The notes beneath the pieces are model-generated. The model was not told the DNA's origin. It saw only the letters and a list, made by a program, of their open reading frames with translations, and searched no databases. From NCBI RefSeq assembly GCF_022655595.1, contig NZ_CP093379.1, positions 926,501 through 990,500 on the forward strand: 64,000 bases of DNA, given 5' to 3'. The translations under genes and the position numbers were made by a program. Within the stretch, counting starts at the first letter, position 1, and the number at the start of each line of letters is the position of its first letter. Shown here piece after piece: positions 45,473 through 54,629 of this stretch. Origin of the DNA: Ignatzschineria rhizosphaerae. GTDB taxonomy: Bacteria; Pseudomonadota; Gammaproteobacteria; Cardiobacteriales; Wohlfahrtiimonadaceae.

Positions 45473-45507
45473 AAGCCAGTATCGTTAAAGGGTACTGGCT
45501 TTTTTTA
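45473..45507 (+). terminator. Rho-independent terminator of the BCCT gene
   Basis: AAGCCAGTA / TACTGGCTT, 9-base stem with an 11-base loop followed by TTTTTT. Confidence 0.88.
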
Positions 45508-45546
45508 ATGGTAAATTATTAAGGAGATAGACTTTTCTTTAAGAGA

Positions 45547-45800
45547 TATAGTCGATTTAGTTTAAGAAAAGCTGTTTTAAAAATAAAATAGGAGAGTGAG
45601 TGAACCGAGTTAGCCTGCAGGGCGGTCAATAGAATGTGAATTAAAACAAGCTTGCATGGTGCCGGGTAGAACAATTTTTGCACTTCTCATAATCCTTGTG
45701 CCGGCATTTCAATCAGCCTGTTTTGAACCTACTTCACTAGCCGGTAATATGATTCCGTGACTTTTAAAACCAGACTTAAACAGATAGCACAGGATTTTAG
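45547..45800 (+). repeat. Interspersed repeat R2, copy c
   Basis: Starts TATAGTCGATTTAGTTTAAG and contains AGCTTGCATGGTGCCGGGTAG, TTTGCACTTCTCATAATCC and a CCGGCATTTCAATCAGCC stretch. It is longer than the other copies and abuts an inverted R1. Confidence 0.65.
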
Positions 45801-45966
45801 ATATAGCTATGACGCATAAATTCCGATACGAACCGAAAAGGCTTAAAACTGCTGGCACGTCATTTCAAAAAACATGCAAGCATTCGACCTAGCTGCTCAT
45901 CAACCTATTTTGGAGGATGACTAACTCATAAATTTCGACTTCTGATTTTATTTGAAAATCACTATA
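45801..45966 (-). repeat. Interspersed repeat R1, copy 3 (inverted)
   Basis: Inverse complement of the copies at 1537 and 36767, ending in ACTATA (45961-45966). The core GCTGGCACG...CATGCAAGCATTCGAC is the stretch shared with the tandem units at 11468. Confidence 0.75.
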
Positions 45967-46224
45967 GAATATATTTCTTATTGTTAAGAGTTGATGCTCC
46001 GGCATTTAAATAAGACTTTTTTGAATCGATTTCACTATAAATCGCGGGCACAAGATGAAGATGAGTATCTCTTCATCCTGCTGCAAGATAGGCCTTTTTA
46101 AGCCGAAGATACAACCATTTATTTCGATAGTGGCTTTGAGGTTGTGAGAGCGATTATTAAATGAGGCACTGAGATCTTGGATAGATATTGAAGTCTAAAC
46201 AGCTTTAAAGTTGGGATGTTTTAG

Positions 46225-47217
46225 TTAAGTTTTATGTAAAACTCTTAAAATATAACTTGTTAAAATTGCGATTATTCCGCCGATCATGGTTTCTAATACT
46301 CTATCAACTAATAGCGCAAGCGCTGGATGACTCCAATACATTGATAGTTCAACGAGAATAAGGCTATAACAAGTAACTCCAAAAGTTGTAATCCCAAAGT
46401 TTTTGCCAAAACATAAGGGCAGCATAAAAGAGAAAAAGAGAAATAGCACAATCATATAGCTACTAAAAGAGATCTCGGGCAATAGATCAGGAACCTGAAA
46501 GAGAAGGTAAAGAACACCTACGGCGATAACGCTTCCTATGAACCGAATAAGGGTATTATGAAAGACGATTAAGCTTTTTGGCGGCATTACCATGATAAAT
46601 GTAATTGTGGCCCAATAGTTTTTTTCAATACCAAAATATCGGGGGAGAAGTAGGCATAAAAACATTCCAGAGCTATAAATTAAGGCTCGTAATATTAAGT
46701 TTTTATGCAGCTTAAATATCTCATAAGTAAAGACTCCTTGCTTAAAGGCATCAAGATCGACATTTTTACGCAACATATAGTGGCAAACAACTAAGGCTGA
46801 GAAGGTTCCAATAAGGGCGCCAATAGGCAAGCCTTTGGTAATCTCAGGCATTGCAGTACCAATAGTTGAGAGAATGATGATAAAACGAATAGCTCTATCA
46901 AAAACAGGATCTTTACCAAAGAAATAGTAATAGAGGTAGCTAATAAGATATAGATAGAGATAAAACTTCCAGCTAAGATGAAAAAGTCGCCCAATATAAG
47001 CACTCGCTAAGATCAAAAGCATCCAAAAGAGAATATAGATAAGATTTGAGCGATCTGGTTTTGCATTATAGAGAGAATAAGTACAAAGTACCGAAAAAGA
47101 GGTCCAAGTAAGCGCCCCTTGAAAGCCAATAAAAGGCGATGCTATTAAGACACTAAGCAGAATACTCCCAATAAATACAAAACTATCTTTAATATGAAGC
47201 GTGCTGAGGTAATTCAT
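46225..47217 (-). CDS. FUSC-family membrane protein
   Basis: A 330-residue inner-membrane protein with about ten helices. The C-terminal half carries the FUSC_2 pattern KNYWATITFIMVMPPKSL, then FHNTLIRFIGSVIAVGVLYLLF; the N-terminal half is a matching set of helices with GALTWTSFSVLCTYSL. FUSC proteins are linked to export of aromatic acids or fusaric acid. This version is short and lacks the long cytoplasmic middle domain. It is 79 bases downstream of the SDR gene on the same strand. Confidence 0.72.
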   Translation of the reverse strand: MNYLSTLHIKDSFVFIGSILLSVLIASPFIGFQGALTWTSFSVLCTYSLYNAKPDRSNLIYILFWMLLILASAYIGRLFHLSWKFYLYLYLISYLYYYFFGKDPVFDRAIRFIIILSTIGTAMPEITKGLPIGALIGTFSALVVCHYMLRKNVDLDAFKQGVFTYEIFKLHKNLILRALIYSSGMFLCLLLPRYFGIEKNYWATITFIMVMPPKSLIVFHNTLIRFIGSVIAVGVLYLLFQVPDLLPEISFSSYMIVLFLFFSFMLPLCFGKNFGITTFGVTCYSLILVELSMYWSHPALALLVDRVLETMIGGIIAILTSYILRVLHKT

Positions 47218-47296
47218 GTGGGAAAATCCTCACTTTATAGGAATAAAAAAATAGCCGGCATATTTGTCAATAAAAGCATAAAATATTAAATTTATT

Positions 47297-48205
47297 TTAA
47301 ATGATTTTATCCAGTGATGCATGAACAAGATCCGTAATTCGATAATTAAAGTCGCCTTCTTCTGTGATTTTTTCACCATCAATAATACGTTTAAGCTCTG
47401 GTTTTGGTGGTTCAAATAAAGGTAGTGCAAGATTTAGATGTTTCGCTAAGGTTTGATAATAACTCTTTCGATTAGGATGAGTTGGAGCTACTAGATTATA
47501 TATATGATTATCCCAAGGGGCTTTAGGGCGCCGTAAAATAGCCGTAATCGCTTCAATGAGATCTTGGATATGTAGTAAGTTAATGGCATTAAAAGGAGAG
47601 CGGATATTATCGCGTCCTTGTAGTGAGAAAACAGGGTGCCTACCATGACCAATTAAACCGGCAAGCCTTAATATCGTGATAGGAATTTCTCGATTTTGAA
47701 GGGCTTTTTCTGCCTTAAAAATAGCTTGAGCGCTCTTTGTTTTCGGCATTGCCGGTAGTGCTTCATGGATAATACCGCTACTATCGCCATAGACGGAAGA
47801 GGAGCTTGTATAGATGATCTCTTGTGCTTGATACAACTGCGCTAAATCCGCTATTTGACGAATAAATGCCGCATAGGAATCCTCATTTTGGTGACGATTT
47901 TCTGAATTAAAAGGGGATAAAAAACCAGAGGGTGGAATTGTAATAATAATCTTACGGTTTGAAAAAAGAGGCTTCAATAGATCTATTGCTGAAGTTTCTC
48001 GTTCTAATATGTTTTGTGAAAAAGCTTGCACTTGAAGATGCTGAGAGTTTTTAGCAAAAGGAGTGAGGATTTTAGTTGTTTTCTCTAAAACATCAGCGGA
48101 TTGTTTTGTCGCTATCACCTGATAGTTTTGCTGTAAAAGTGAAGCGATAAGTGGCATTCCTAGCCATCCGGCACCTATTACGGTAACTTTTTTTAAATCA
48201 TTCAT
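47297..48205 (-). CDS. NAD-dependent epimerase/SDR-type protein (YeeZ-like)
   Basis: A 302-residue extended short-chain dehydrogenase-like protein: Rossmann motif VTVIGAGWLGMPLIASLL (residues 8-25), IIYTSSSSVYGDSSG (the Ser and Tyr of the family active site) and TILRLAGLIGHGRHP. The text is near E. coli YeeZ and similar predicted NAD(P) epimerases. The substrate is unknown. Its start lies 35 bases from the FNR box, which could also affect it. Confidence 0.78.
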   Translation of the reverse strand: MNDLKKVTVIGAGWLGMPLIASLLQQNYQVIATKQSADVLEKTTKILTPFAKNSQHLQVQAFSQNILERETSAIDLLKPLFSNRKIIITIPPSGFLSPFNSENRHQNEDSYAAFIRQIADLAQLYQAQEIIYTSSSSVYGDSSGIIHEALPAMPKTKSAQAIFKAEKALQNREIPITILRLAGLIGHGRHPVFSLQGRDNIRSPFNAINLLHIQDLIEAITAILRRPKAPWDNHIYNLVAPTHPNRKSYYQTLAKHLNLALPLFEPPKPELKRIIDGEKITEEGDFNYRITDLVHASLDKII

Positions 48206-48240
48206 AGTTATTATAAAATTTTCATTTGTGTGAGTAATAG

Positions 48241-48254
48241 TTGATTTATATCAA
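48241..48254. promoter_or_regulatory. Perfect FNR/ANR box upstream of torECAD
   Basis: TTGATTTATATCAA fits the FNR consensus TTGAT-N4-ATCAA exactly. It lies 205 bases before torE and 36 bases before the divergent SDR gene. Anaerobic induction of TMAO respiration by FNR fits the operon's role. No TorR box or torSTR genes were seen in the window. Confidence 0.82.
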
Positions 48255-48459
48255 TTATTGAAGGGCTATAACCTGTATTGAACTTATTCAGGTTCGATCT
48301 TTGTTATAGTTCAAGATAGGTATTGACAAAATATAATTAATAAAAATTAAAATTTAATTTTATGATCCTCTTCTGTGAGAAAGCAAAGTTTTTTAATTGT
48401 TAATACTGATCACCATATTTTCTCATGGAAGGAGAGGTCTTTGGAATAGGGAGCTATCT

Positions 48460-48642
48460 ATGAAAAAACATCATTTAGCAAGCCGTCACAACCAAGGAGA
48501 TAGCGTAACAAAAGGTGGGGATTGGGGGCGCTTTATTTTATTGATGGTCATTGTTCTACCCATTCTCGCTTTTTGCGTGATTGGTGCTTACGGTCTTGGA
48601 ACTTGGATTATGCAGATCCTGTTTTGGGGCCCGCCATCTTAA
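48460..48642 (+). CDS. torE: TorE/NapE-family small membrane protein
   Basis: A 60-residue protein with a charged N-terminus and one membrane helix (GRFILLMVIVLPILAFCVIGAYGLGTWIMQ), ending in a short WGPPS tail: the NapE/TorE pattern. I chose the ATG at 48460 with AGGGAGC upstream, giving the normal length; the longer frame begins 21 codons earlier without support. First gene of a torECAD order like that of Shewanella. TorE's exact job is unknown; it is thought to aid the membrane cytochrome. Confidence 0.82.
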   Translation: MKKHHLASRHNQGDSVTKGGDWGRFILLMVIVLPILAFCVIGAYGLGTWIMQILFWGPPS

Positions 48643-48726
48643 ATAGTTGTGAATAATCAATATAAGTCGTTCGTACAACGAGCAGATTAAGACGACATAG
48701 TCATTCGTACGAAAAGGATGTCAATT

Positions 48727-49932
48727 ATGGGAATAATAAAGCGCATTCAGCGCACTCTTTATAATCTTTTTTTAAGACCAAGTATGAAAATTGGTCTTGG
48801 GGTTTTAGTTACCGGCGGTTTTATTGCCGGCATTATATTTTGGAATGGGTTTGATGCCGGGATGAAGTATACAAATTCAGAGGAGTTTTGTACTAGCTGT
48901 CACACTATGGCAGATAATGTTTACCCCGAATTAAAACAGACCGTTCATTATCGTAATAGAACAGGGGTAAGAGCTTACTGCTCAGATTGTCATGTGCCAC
49001 ACAATTTTACAGATAAAATTGCTCGAAAAGTACAAGCGAGTCGTGAGGTTTGGTCACATCTAACCGGAGATATTGGGACAAGAGAAAAATTTCTTGATAA
49101 ACGCTTAGAACTTGCACAAAGAGAGTGGGCAAGGATGAGTGCTAACGGCTCTAAAGAATGCCGAGCTTGTCATGATTATGAGCATATGGCTTTTGAAAAG
49201 ATGGATATTATGGCAGAGATGGAGATGCGAGGCGCAGCTCAAAGAAATAATAGCTGTATCGAGTGTCATAAAGGAATCGCCCATCAATTGCCGGTAGTTG
49301 AGAGTATTCGTAATGAAGATCTTGATAAATTACTGGCAAATGCAAATAGTGAAAAGATCACGGTTGATCAAGAATATTTTAATGTCTTGCCGCAGCCCCT
49401 TTATTTAGATGAAACCTTAAGTGAATCTATAGGTTCTTTAGAAGTCGCTACTGAAGTTAGGGTGATTGAAAAGATAGGAGATGCAGAAAAGATCGAATAT
49501 GCACTCTGGCGTAAAAATAAAGGTTATGGCCGGGTTCTTTATGGTGAATACAGCCTAAATACAGTTAGTGCAATCTTAGAAAAAGAGGTTGCTAAAAATG
49601 AAGCATTTAATGTGCTTGAAGTGAAGGAAGATCCATTAACAGGGCTTGAATGGCAAAAGGTTACGGGGACTGCTTGGGTTAAATCTGGTGGGTTAACGGC
49701 AGATGTTGCGCCTATTTGGGAAGTGGCTAATGCTAGTTACACTCAAGGATGTAGTACTTGTCACGTTCAGCCTGATATCGCCCATTATGATACCAATACT
49801 TGGCCCGGTTTATTTGCAGGAATGGTGGGTTTTACCAATATGGATGAAGATACCTCAAAGGTTGTCTTGAAATACCTTCAGCTTCATTCCATGGATTTTG
49901 CGAAGAAAAATGCGGTAGAAAATCATCAATAA
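48727..49932 (+). CDS. torC: Pentahaem c-type cytochrome of TMAO reductase
   Basis: A 401-residue membrane-anchored cytochrome with an N-terminal helix (IGLGVLVTGGFIAGIIFWNG) and five CxxCH haem sites: CTSCH, CSDCH, CRACH, CIECH in the NapC/NirT-like part, and CSTCH in the C-terminal part, as in TorC. It passes electrons from menaquinol to the periplasmic reductase. I chose ATG 48727, with AAGGA 8 bases before; ATG 48718 overlaps that site. It lies between torE and torA. Confidence 0.92.
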   Translation: MGIIKRIQRTLYNLFLRPSMKIGLGVLVTGGFIAGIIFWNGFDAGMKYTNSEEFCTSCHTMADNVYPELKQTVHYRNRTGVRAYCSDCHVPHNFTDKIARKVQASREVWSHLTGDIGTREKFLDKRLELAQREWARMSANGSKECRACHDYEHMAFEKMDIMAEMEMRGAAQRNNSCIECHKGIAHQLPVVESIRNEDLDKLLANANSEKITVDQEYFNVLPQPLYLDETLSESIGSLEVATEVRVIEKIGDAEKIEYALWRKNKGYGRVLYGEYSLNTVSAILEKEVAKNEAFNVLEVKEDPLTGLEWQKVTGTAWVKSGGLTADVAPIWEVANASYTQGCSTCHVQPDIAHYDTNTWPGLFAGMVGFTNMDEDTSKVVLKYLQLHSMDFAKKNAVENHQ

Positions 49933-50163
49933 GGTTCAAGTAAAAGTTCTTTAGGGATGCAACCGTCATTAACTAACGGTAATACATAGACAGCTTAAAA
50001 GAATGATGACTATTTTAAGCATGAGAATTTATTGAAGTGATGAAAGTTTAAAAAGATAGCTTCAAGAGATAGCGTTATAAGCACAATGGGTTTTATAAAA
50101 ACTCTTTCGCTTTGATCTCTTGTTATCTGCATGATCACTTCTTTGAGAGAAAGGATAGATATT

Positions 50164-52692
50164 ATGAGCAATCAATATAATCAATCTCGTCGAGGATTTT
50201 TAAAAACGGCCTCGTTACTAGCAGGAAGCTCTTTGCTAGCGCCTAATCTGATGGCACAAACATTATTAACCAGTAAAAAGCCCACAGATGTCGATCTAGA
50301 TACCTTGGCAACTTGGCGTATCTCTGGCGCCCATTGGGGGGCTTTTAGAGCAAAAGTTGTGGCTAATCGTTTAGTTGAGGTGGAGCCTTTTGAGTTTGAT
50401 CAGCATCCAACACGTATTTTAGATGCTGTTCCAGGCATCATTTATAGCCCAGCAAGGGTACGATATCCTTTAGTACGCCTTGATTGGTATAAAAATCGTG
50501 AAAAGAGTAATACTGCAGAACGGGGCGATAATCGTTTTATTCGTGTGAGCTGGGATGAAGCTTTAGACTTAATTTATGAGGAGTTAGAGCGAATCCAGAC
50601 AACCTATGGTCCTTGGGCGCTTCATACAGGAAACGTTGGTTGGCGCTCTGTAGGACAAGTTCATAGTTGTGGTAACCATATGCTAAGAGCCATTGCGATG
50701 CATGGGAATAGTGTTGGAACGGCAGGAGATTACTCAACGGGTGCAGGGCAAGTCATTATGCCTTATATCCTCGGCTCTACAGAGGTCTATTCGCAAGGAA
50801 CCTCGTGGGATATTATTTTACAAGAGAGTAAAGTGATTGTGATCTGGGGCAGTGATCTTGTAAAGAACCTGCAAGTAGGCTGGAATACAGAGACTCATGA
50901 AGCTTATGCGTATCTTGAAAAGCTTAAAGAAAAGGTCAAAAAAGGGGATATTCGAGTGATCTGTATTGATCCGGTAAAAAGTATGACCGCCAATTATTTA
51001 GAGTCTGAGCATCTTTATGTTAACCCAATGACGGATCTAGCTGTGATGTTTGGTATAGCGCATACTCTTTGGAAGGAAAAATTGTATGATCAAGCCTTCT
51101 TAGAGACTTATACCTTAGGATTTGATGAGTTTTTACCTTACCTAAAAGGCGAATCGGAAGATATGATTGAGAAAACGCCAGAGTGGGCAGAATCAATCTC
51201 TAGTGTACCGGCAGAAGTCATCCGTCAATTAGCGCGGGATATGGCAAACAATCGAACGCAGATGATGTTAGGTTGGTCCATGCAACGTCAGCAGCATGGT
51301 GAGCAGCCTTATTGGATGGCAGCGATTATTGCCGCGATGCTCGGACAAATTGGATTGCCAGGTGGCGGGATTAGTTATTCGCACCATTATAGTTCTGTTG
51401 GAGTCTCCTCTTCAGGGGCTTCAATGCCAGGGGCCTTTCCTTTGAATCTTGATTTTGGGAGAGAGCCTAAATACCCCAATACTGATTATAAAGGATATGC
51501 GAACTTTATACCGGTTTCTAGAGTTGTTGATGCACTATTAGAGCCTGGTAAAGAGATCAATTATAACGGAAATACGATCAAGCTTGCTCCTTATAAAATG
51601 GCGATTTTTTCAGGTTGTAACCAATGGCATCGCCAGCAAGATCGAAATAAGATGAAACGAGCTTATCGAAATTTAGAAACCGTCGTGGCTGTTGATTATA
51701 ACTGGACAGCAACTTGCCGATTTGCCGATATTGTATTGCCAGCATGTACTCCTTATGAGCGCAATGATTTAGATGTTTATGGCACTTATAGTAATCGTGG
51801 GGTGATCGCAATGCAAAAACTGATTGATCCACTTTACTATTCAAAGACGGACTTTGATATTTGGCGAGAGTTTAGTAAACGTTTAGGGCGAGAGCGTGAA
51901 TATACCCAAGATAAAAATGAGATGCAGTGGATCGAGAAGCTCTATATGGATTGTTATAATGAAAACTATCCCAAAGGTTTTTATATGCCATCATTTAGAG
52001 AGTTTTGGCAAAAAGGTTATGTGTTATTCCCAGAGGGTAAACCATGGGTGAGACATGCCGACTTTAGAGATGATCCAGAGGTTAATGCCTTAGGGACGCC
52101 TTCAGGCTTTATTGAGATTTATAGCCGTACCATTGCCAGTTATGGCTATGAAGATTGTAAGGGCCATCCCATTTGGATGGAGAAAGCAGAGCGCTCTCAT
52201 GGAGGACCTAAGTCTGATCAATATCCGCTTTGGATGCAATCAGCGCACCCTGATAACCGCTTACACTCTCAAGGTTGTGAAGCGACAAAGATGAGGGAAA
52301 GTTACGCCATTGCCGGTAGAGAGCCGGTCTTTATTAGCCCTGAAGATGCAGATGAGAGAGGCATTCAACATGGGGATTTAGTGCGTGTTTATAATGATCG
52401 AGGGCAATTGCTTGCAGGAGCCAATGTTAATGATAATTTCCCTAAAGGAGTTGTGAGAATTTTTGAAGGCGCGTGGTATTCACCGCTAGATGAAACCATC
52501 GGTTCAATAGATACTTATGGCGATCCCAATACGTTAACGATGGATGTAGGCACTTCAAGCCTCTCGCAAGCGCCGAGTGCGAATACTTGTCAGGTTGAGA
52601 TTGAGAAGTTTATCGGTGTTGCACCTTCACCGACAGGTTTTACAGGTCCTATAATGGTTGATGTTGAGGGCAATGAAGTCGTAGAAATTTAA
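50164..52692 (+). CDS. torA: Trimethylamine-N-oxide reductase, catalytic subunit
   Basis: An 842-residue periplasmic molybdopterin enzyme of the DMSO/TMAO reductase family. The Tat signal SRRGFLKTASLLAGSSLLAP is at the start (cleavage near LMA-Q). The family text follows: the GDYSTGAGQVIMPYILGS segment with the Ser that binds molybdenum, VVIWGSDLVKNLQVGW, GLPGGGISYSHHYSS and the C-terminal LHSQGCEATKMRE-type MGD-binding part. It reduces TMAO to trimethylamine at the end of anaerobic respiration. The ATG at 50164 starts the Tat peptide; 231 bases separate it from torC. Confidence 0.93.
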   Translation: MSNQYNQSRRGFLKTASLLAGSSLLAPNLMAQTLLTSKKPTDVDLDTLATWRISGAHWGAFRAKVVANRLVEVEPFEFDQHPTRILDAVPGIIYSPARVRYPLVRLDWYKNREKSNTAERGDNRFIRVSWDEALDLIYEELERIQTTYGPWALHTGNVGWRSVGQVHSCGNHMLRAIAMHGNSVGTAGDYSTGAGQVIMPYILGSTEVYSQGTSWDIILQESKVIVIWGSDLVKNLQVGWNTETHEAYAYLEKLKEKVKKGDIRVICIDPVKSMTANYLESEHLYVNPMTDLAVMFGIAHTLWKEKLYDQAFLETYTLGFDEFLPYLKGESEDMIEKTPEWAESISSVPAEVIRQLARDMANNRTQMMLGWSMQRQQHGEQPYWMAAIIAAMLGQIGLPGGGISYSHHYSSVGVSSSGASMPGAFPLNLDFGREPKYPNTDYKGYANFIPVSRVVDALLEPGKEINYNGNTIKLAPYKMAIFSGCNQWHRQQDRNKMKRAYRNLETVVAVDYNWTATCRFADIVLPACTPYERNDLDVYGTYSNRGVIAMQKLIDPLYYSKTDFDIWREFSKRLGREREYTQDKNEMQWIEKLYMDCYNENYPKGFYMPSFREFWQKGYVLFPEGKPWVRHADFRDDPEVNALGTPSGFIEIYSRTIASYGYEDCKGHPIWMEKAERSHGGPKSDQYPLWMQSAHPDNRLHSQGCEATKMRESYAIAGREPVFISPEDADERGIQHGDLVRVYNDRGQLLAGANVNDNFPKGVVRIFEGAWYSPLDETIGSIDTYGDPNTLTMDVGTSSLSQAPSANTCQVEIEKFIGVAPSPTGFTGPIMVDVEGNEVVEI

Positions 52693-52730
52693 TTAATTGA
52701 AGTCGTATTATAATATCTAATGGATAGAGC

Positions 52731-52754
52731 CGGCATCTGCTTTCGTAGATGCCG
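52731..52754 (+). other. Hairpin between torA and torD
   Basis: CGGCATCTGC / GTAGATGCCG (one G-T pair) with a TTTC loop. No T-run; likely an mRNA stability or processing structure within the tor transcript. Confidence 0.5.
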
Positions 52755-52820
52755 ATAGTTAATGGATGAACGATTTCATCTTTATGATGAAAGATAATAG
52801 AGCTAAGTAGGAAAATAAGA

Positions 52821-53516
52821 ATGAGTGCTATGAAAAAACTTGCCAATGAAGCCGCCTTAATTGCTAAATTACGCGCAGAAACCTACCAATGGTTTGCGCA
52901 GATGTTTTCTCAAGAGTTAGATAAAGAGATAATAAAGATCTACCAAGATGGTGCGCTAAATACGATGTTTAATCTTTTTGGGGAGATCGGTCTCTCGATT
53001 GAAGTCGATCGGTTTAAAGAAGCCATAGCGCAATTAGCAAGTTTAGAAAATCCAGCATTAGAACTTAAAGCGGATTTTGCTGCCTGTTTTCTTTTAGATG
53101 AAGCAAGTGGAGCAATGCCATATGCATCCCTTTATCTTAATGAGGAAGGCATGATGTATTCTGAAGCAGAGCGAAAAATGCGAGAGTTACTCTCTAAAAG
53201 TGGATTGGCAATTTTAGAGAGCTTTAAAGAGCCTTCAGATCATTTAGCGATCTATTTATCATTAATGCATAAGTGGTGCGAGCAATTACATAAAGAGATC
53301 AAAAAGGAAGTTGATACGCAAAGTTATCTGCATAATGAGTATTTGGCACAAAAATCATTTGTCGATAATGGGATATTAATGTGGATACCATCATGGAATA
53401 ATCGCTTAGCAAGAATTACAAATTGCAAAACGGACTTTTATCAAGCTTTAGGGGCATTATTAATGGCTTTTTTATTGGCAGATAGTGATTTTTTAGCAAA
53501 TGAATTATTGGCTTAA
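52821..53516 (+). CDS. torD: TorD-type chaperone for the molybdoenzyme
   Basis: A 231-residue cytoplasmic, all-helical protein of the TorD/DmsD family: LRAETYQWFAQMFSQEL at the start, LKADFAACFLLDEASGAMPYASLYLNEEG in the middle (the PYxS-type motif) and EPSDHLAIYLSLMHKWC (the EPxDH motif). It binds the TorA Tat signal and holds the enzyme until the cofactor is in place. Last gene of torECAD. AGGA lies 8 bases before the ATG at 52821. Confidence 0.9.
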   Translation: MSAMKKLANEAALIAKLRAETYQWFAQMFSQELDKEIIKIYQDGALNTMFNLFGEIGLSIEVDRFKEAIAQLASLENPALELKADFAACFLLDEASGAMPYASLYLNEEGMMYSEAERKMRELLSKSGLAILESFKEPSDHLAIYLSLMHKWCEQLHKEIKKEVDTQSYLHNEYLAQKSFVDNGILMWIPSWNNRLARITNCKTDFYQALGALLMAFLLADSDFLANELLA

Positions 53517-53673
53517 GGAATAAATTAAATTCAACTACTCTTGTAATCAATCTAAGCGTAAAGTATGATATCTTCAATCGCGATAAAGAGTTCTTAGAAA
53601 TACTAAAGACGTTTAGGTTTTTAAGAATCAATACCAAAGAAAAATTGAATCAGTATTGAGTTAGGAGTTATCT

Positions 53674-53886
53674 ATGAAAACTGTCACATTTAGTATTCCT
53701 GAGATTAGCTGTGGTCACTGCACCTCTAGTATTGAAGATGCTTTAAAAGCGTTAGCAGGCATTGAATCGGTATCAACGAGTATTGATGATAAAACAGCAA
53801 CGGTTGAATTTGTTGCCAATAGCATCAATGAAGCAGCAATTATTGATGCTATTGATGATATTGGGTTTACAGCAACGGTTAAGTAG
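53674..53886 (+). CDS. Heavy-metal-associated domain protein (CopZ-like)
   Basis: A 70-residue single HMA domain: ISCGHCTSSIEDALKALAGI with the metal-binding Cys13 and Cys16, followed by VSTSIDDKTATVEF and the closing AIDDIGFTATV. It would carry copper(I) or a like metal in the cytoplasm. No metal ATPase or regulator lies nearby. TTAGGAG lies before the ATG, and a terminator follows at 53937. Confidence 0.9.
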   Translation: MKTVTFSIPEISCGHCTSSIEDALKALAGIESVSTSIDDKTATVEFVANSINEAAIIDAIDDIGFTATVK

Positions 53887-53936
53887 TTAAGTAGCTTAGA
53901 TCTATAAGATAGGTCGGCTCAAAAGTTGAAAATAGA

Positions 53937-53964
53937 AGGTAGCTAAGAGAGGCTACCTTTTTTA
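53937..53964 (+). terminator. Rho-independent terminator after the HMA gene
   Basis: AAGGTAGC / GCTACCTT, 8-base stem with a 7-base loop and a T-run. Confidence 0.85.
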
Positions 53965-54025
53965 TTGAAGTGACTTTAACTACTTATACTTATAGTGTTT
54001 CTTACACCAAATCGGCTAAACAGTA

Positions 54026-54385
54026 CTAATTAACCATAAATTTTCGGTATTCTGGTCTGTTTAGTTCAATGACTTCAACGGTAATCTCAATTGTTTGAGG
54101 ATGGGATTTATCTAATAATTGATTGGTTGTGGTAATTAACCCATCGATAAGTTGCTGCTTTATTACTGGGGATCTTCCCGGCATAATTTTTAAAGTTATC
54201 GAGATAAAAGCATGAGAGTTTTTATCTATTCCCACTAAGCTATTATCTGCAATATAGAGTCTACTTTTGATGTCATGGGCTTCAAATTCTTGACTTAGAA
54301 GAAGGGTCTTATTAAGCGCAAGTAAGAGGTTATCAGGCTCTGAAAATAGTGTTTGATCAGAGATTTCAATAATAAGATGTGGCAT
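54026..54385 (-). CDS. 5-carboxymethyl-2-hydroxymuconate isomerase family protein
   Basis: A 119-residue tautomerase-superfamily protein. Met1 is followed by Pro2 (MPHLIIEIS), the catalytic base after Met removal, and the strand-helix layout (ISITLKIMPGRSPVIKQQLIDGLI, ITVEVIELNRPEYRK) fits the CHMI/HpaF family, which isomerises an intermediate of homoprotocatechuate breakdown. No other hpa genes are in the window, so the true substrate may differ. Confidence 0.8.
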   Translation of the reverse strand: MPHLIIEISDQTLFSEPDNLLLALNKTLLLSQEFEAHDIKSRLYIADNSLVGIDKNSHAFISITLKIMPGRSPVIKQQLIDGLITTTNQLLDKSHPQTIEITVEVIELNRPEYRKFMVN

Positions 54386-54477
54386 GAAGTCCTTTTATGA
54401 ATAATAATTTATTAAAGTGATAAATACTGAGGTTGTTATTGATAAAATTAGTATAGATAAATAGGTATAAAAGTGAC

Positions 54478-54610
54478 GAAATAAGATTGCCAGTGTATCG
54501 ATTATGAGAAGCGCAAGAATCGTTCTATTCGGCACTGTGCAAGCTAATTTAATTTATACTTTGTCCTGTTTTACTTTTAAAATAGTGTTTCTTAAAGTGA
54601 ATCGACTATA
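54478..54610 (-). repeat. Interspersed repeat R2, copy b
   Basis: Read on the minus strand it begins TATAGTCGATTCACTTTAAG and passes through TTAGCTTGCACAGTGCCGAA and GCGCTTCTCATAATCGATAC. It fills most of the gap between the isomerase gene and endA. Confidence 0.7.
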
Positions 54611-54629
54611 ACAGCTTAATCAATCAAGA

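Larger units (their letters stand above)
45440..46224. other. Repeat-rich intergenic region
   Basis: 785 bases without a gene: the BCCT terminator, repeat R2 copy c, an inverted copy of R1, and about 250 bases (45967-46224) in which no repeat or coding pattern was clear apart from a TTTCACTATAAATCG fragment like the R1 end. Confidence 0.6.

Noticed and set aside
45967-46224. Remnant of a transposase or gene
   Set aside because: All frames are interrupted and no motif could be recognised.
47230-47430. 66-codon frame on the minus strand near the SDR gene end
   Set aside because: Mostly an out-of-frame shadow of the SDR coding region.
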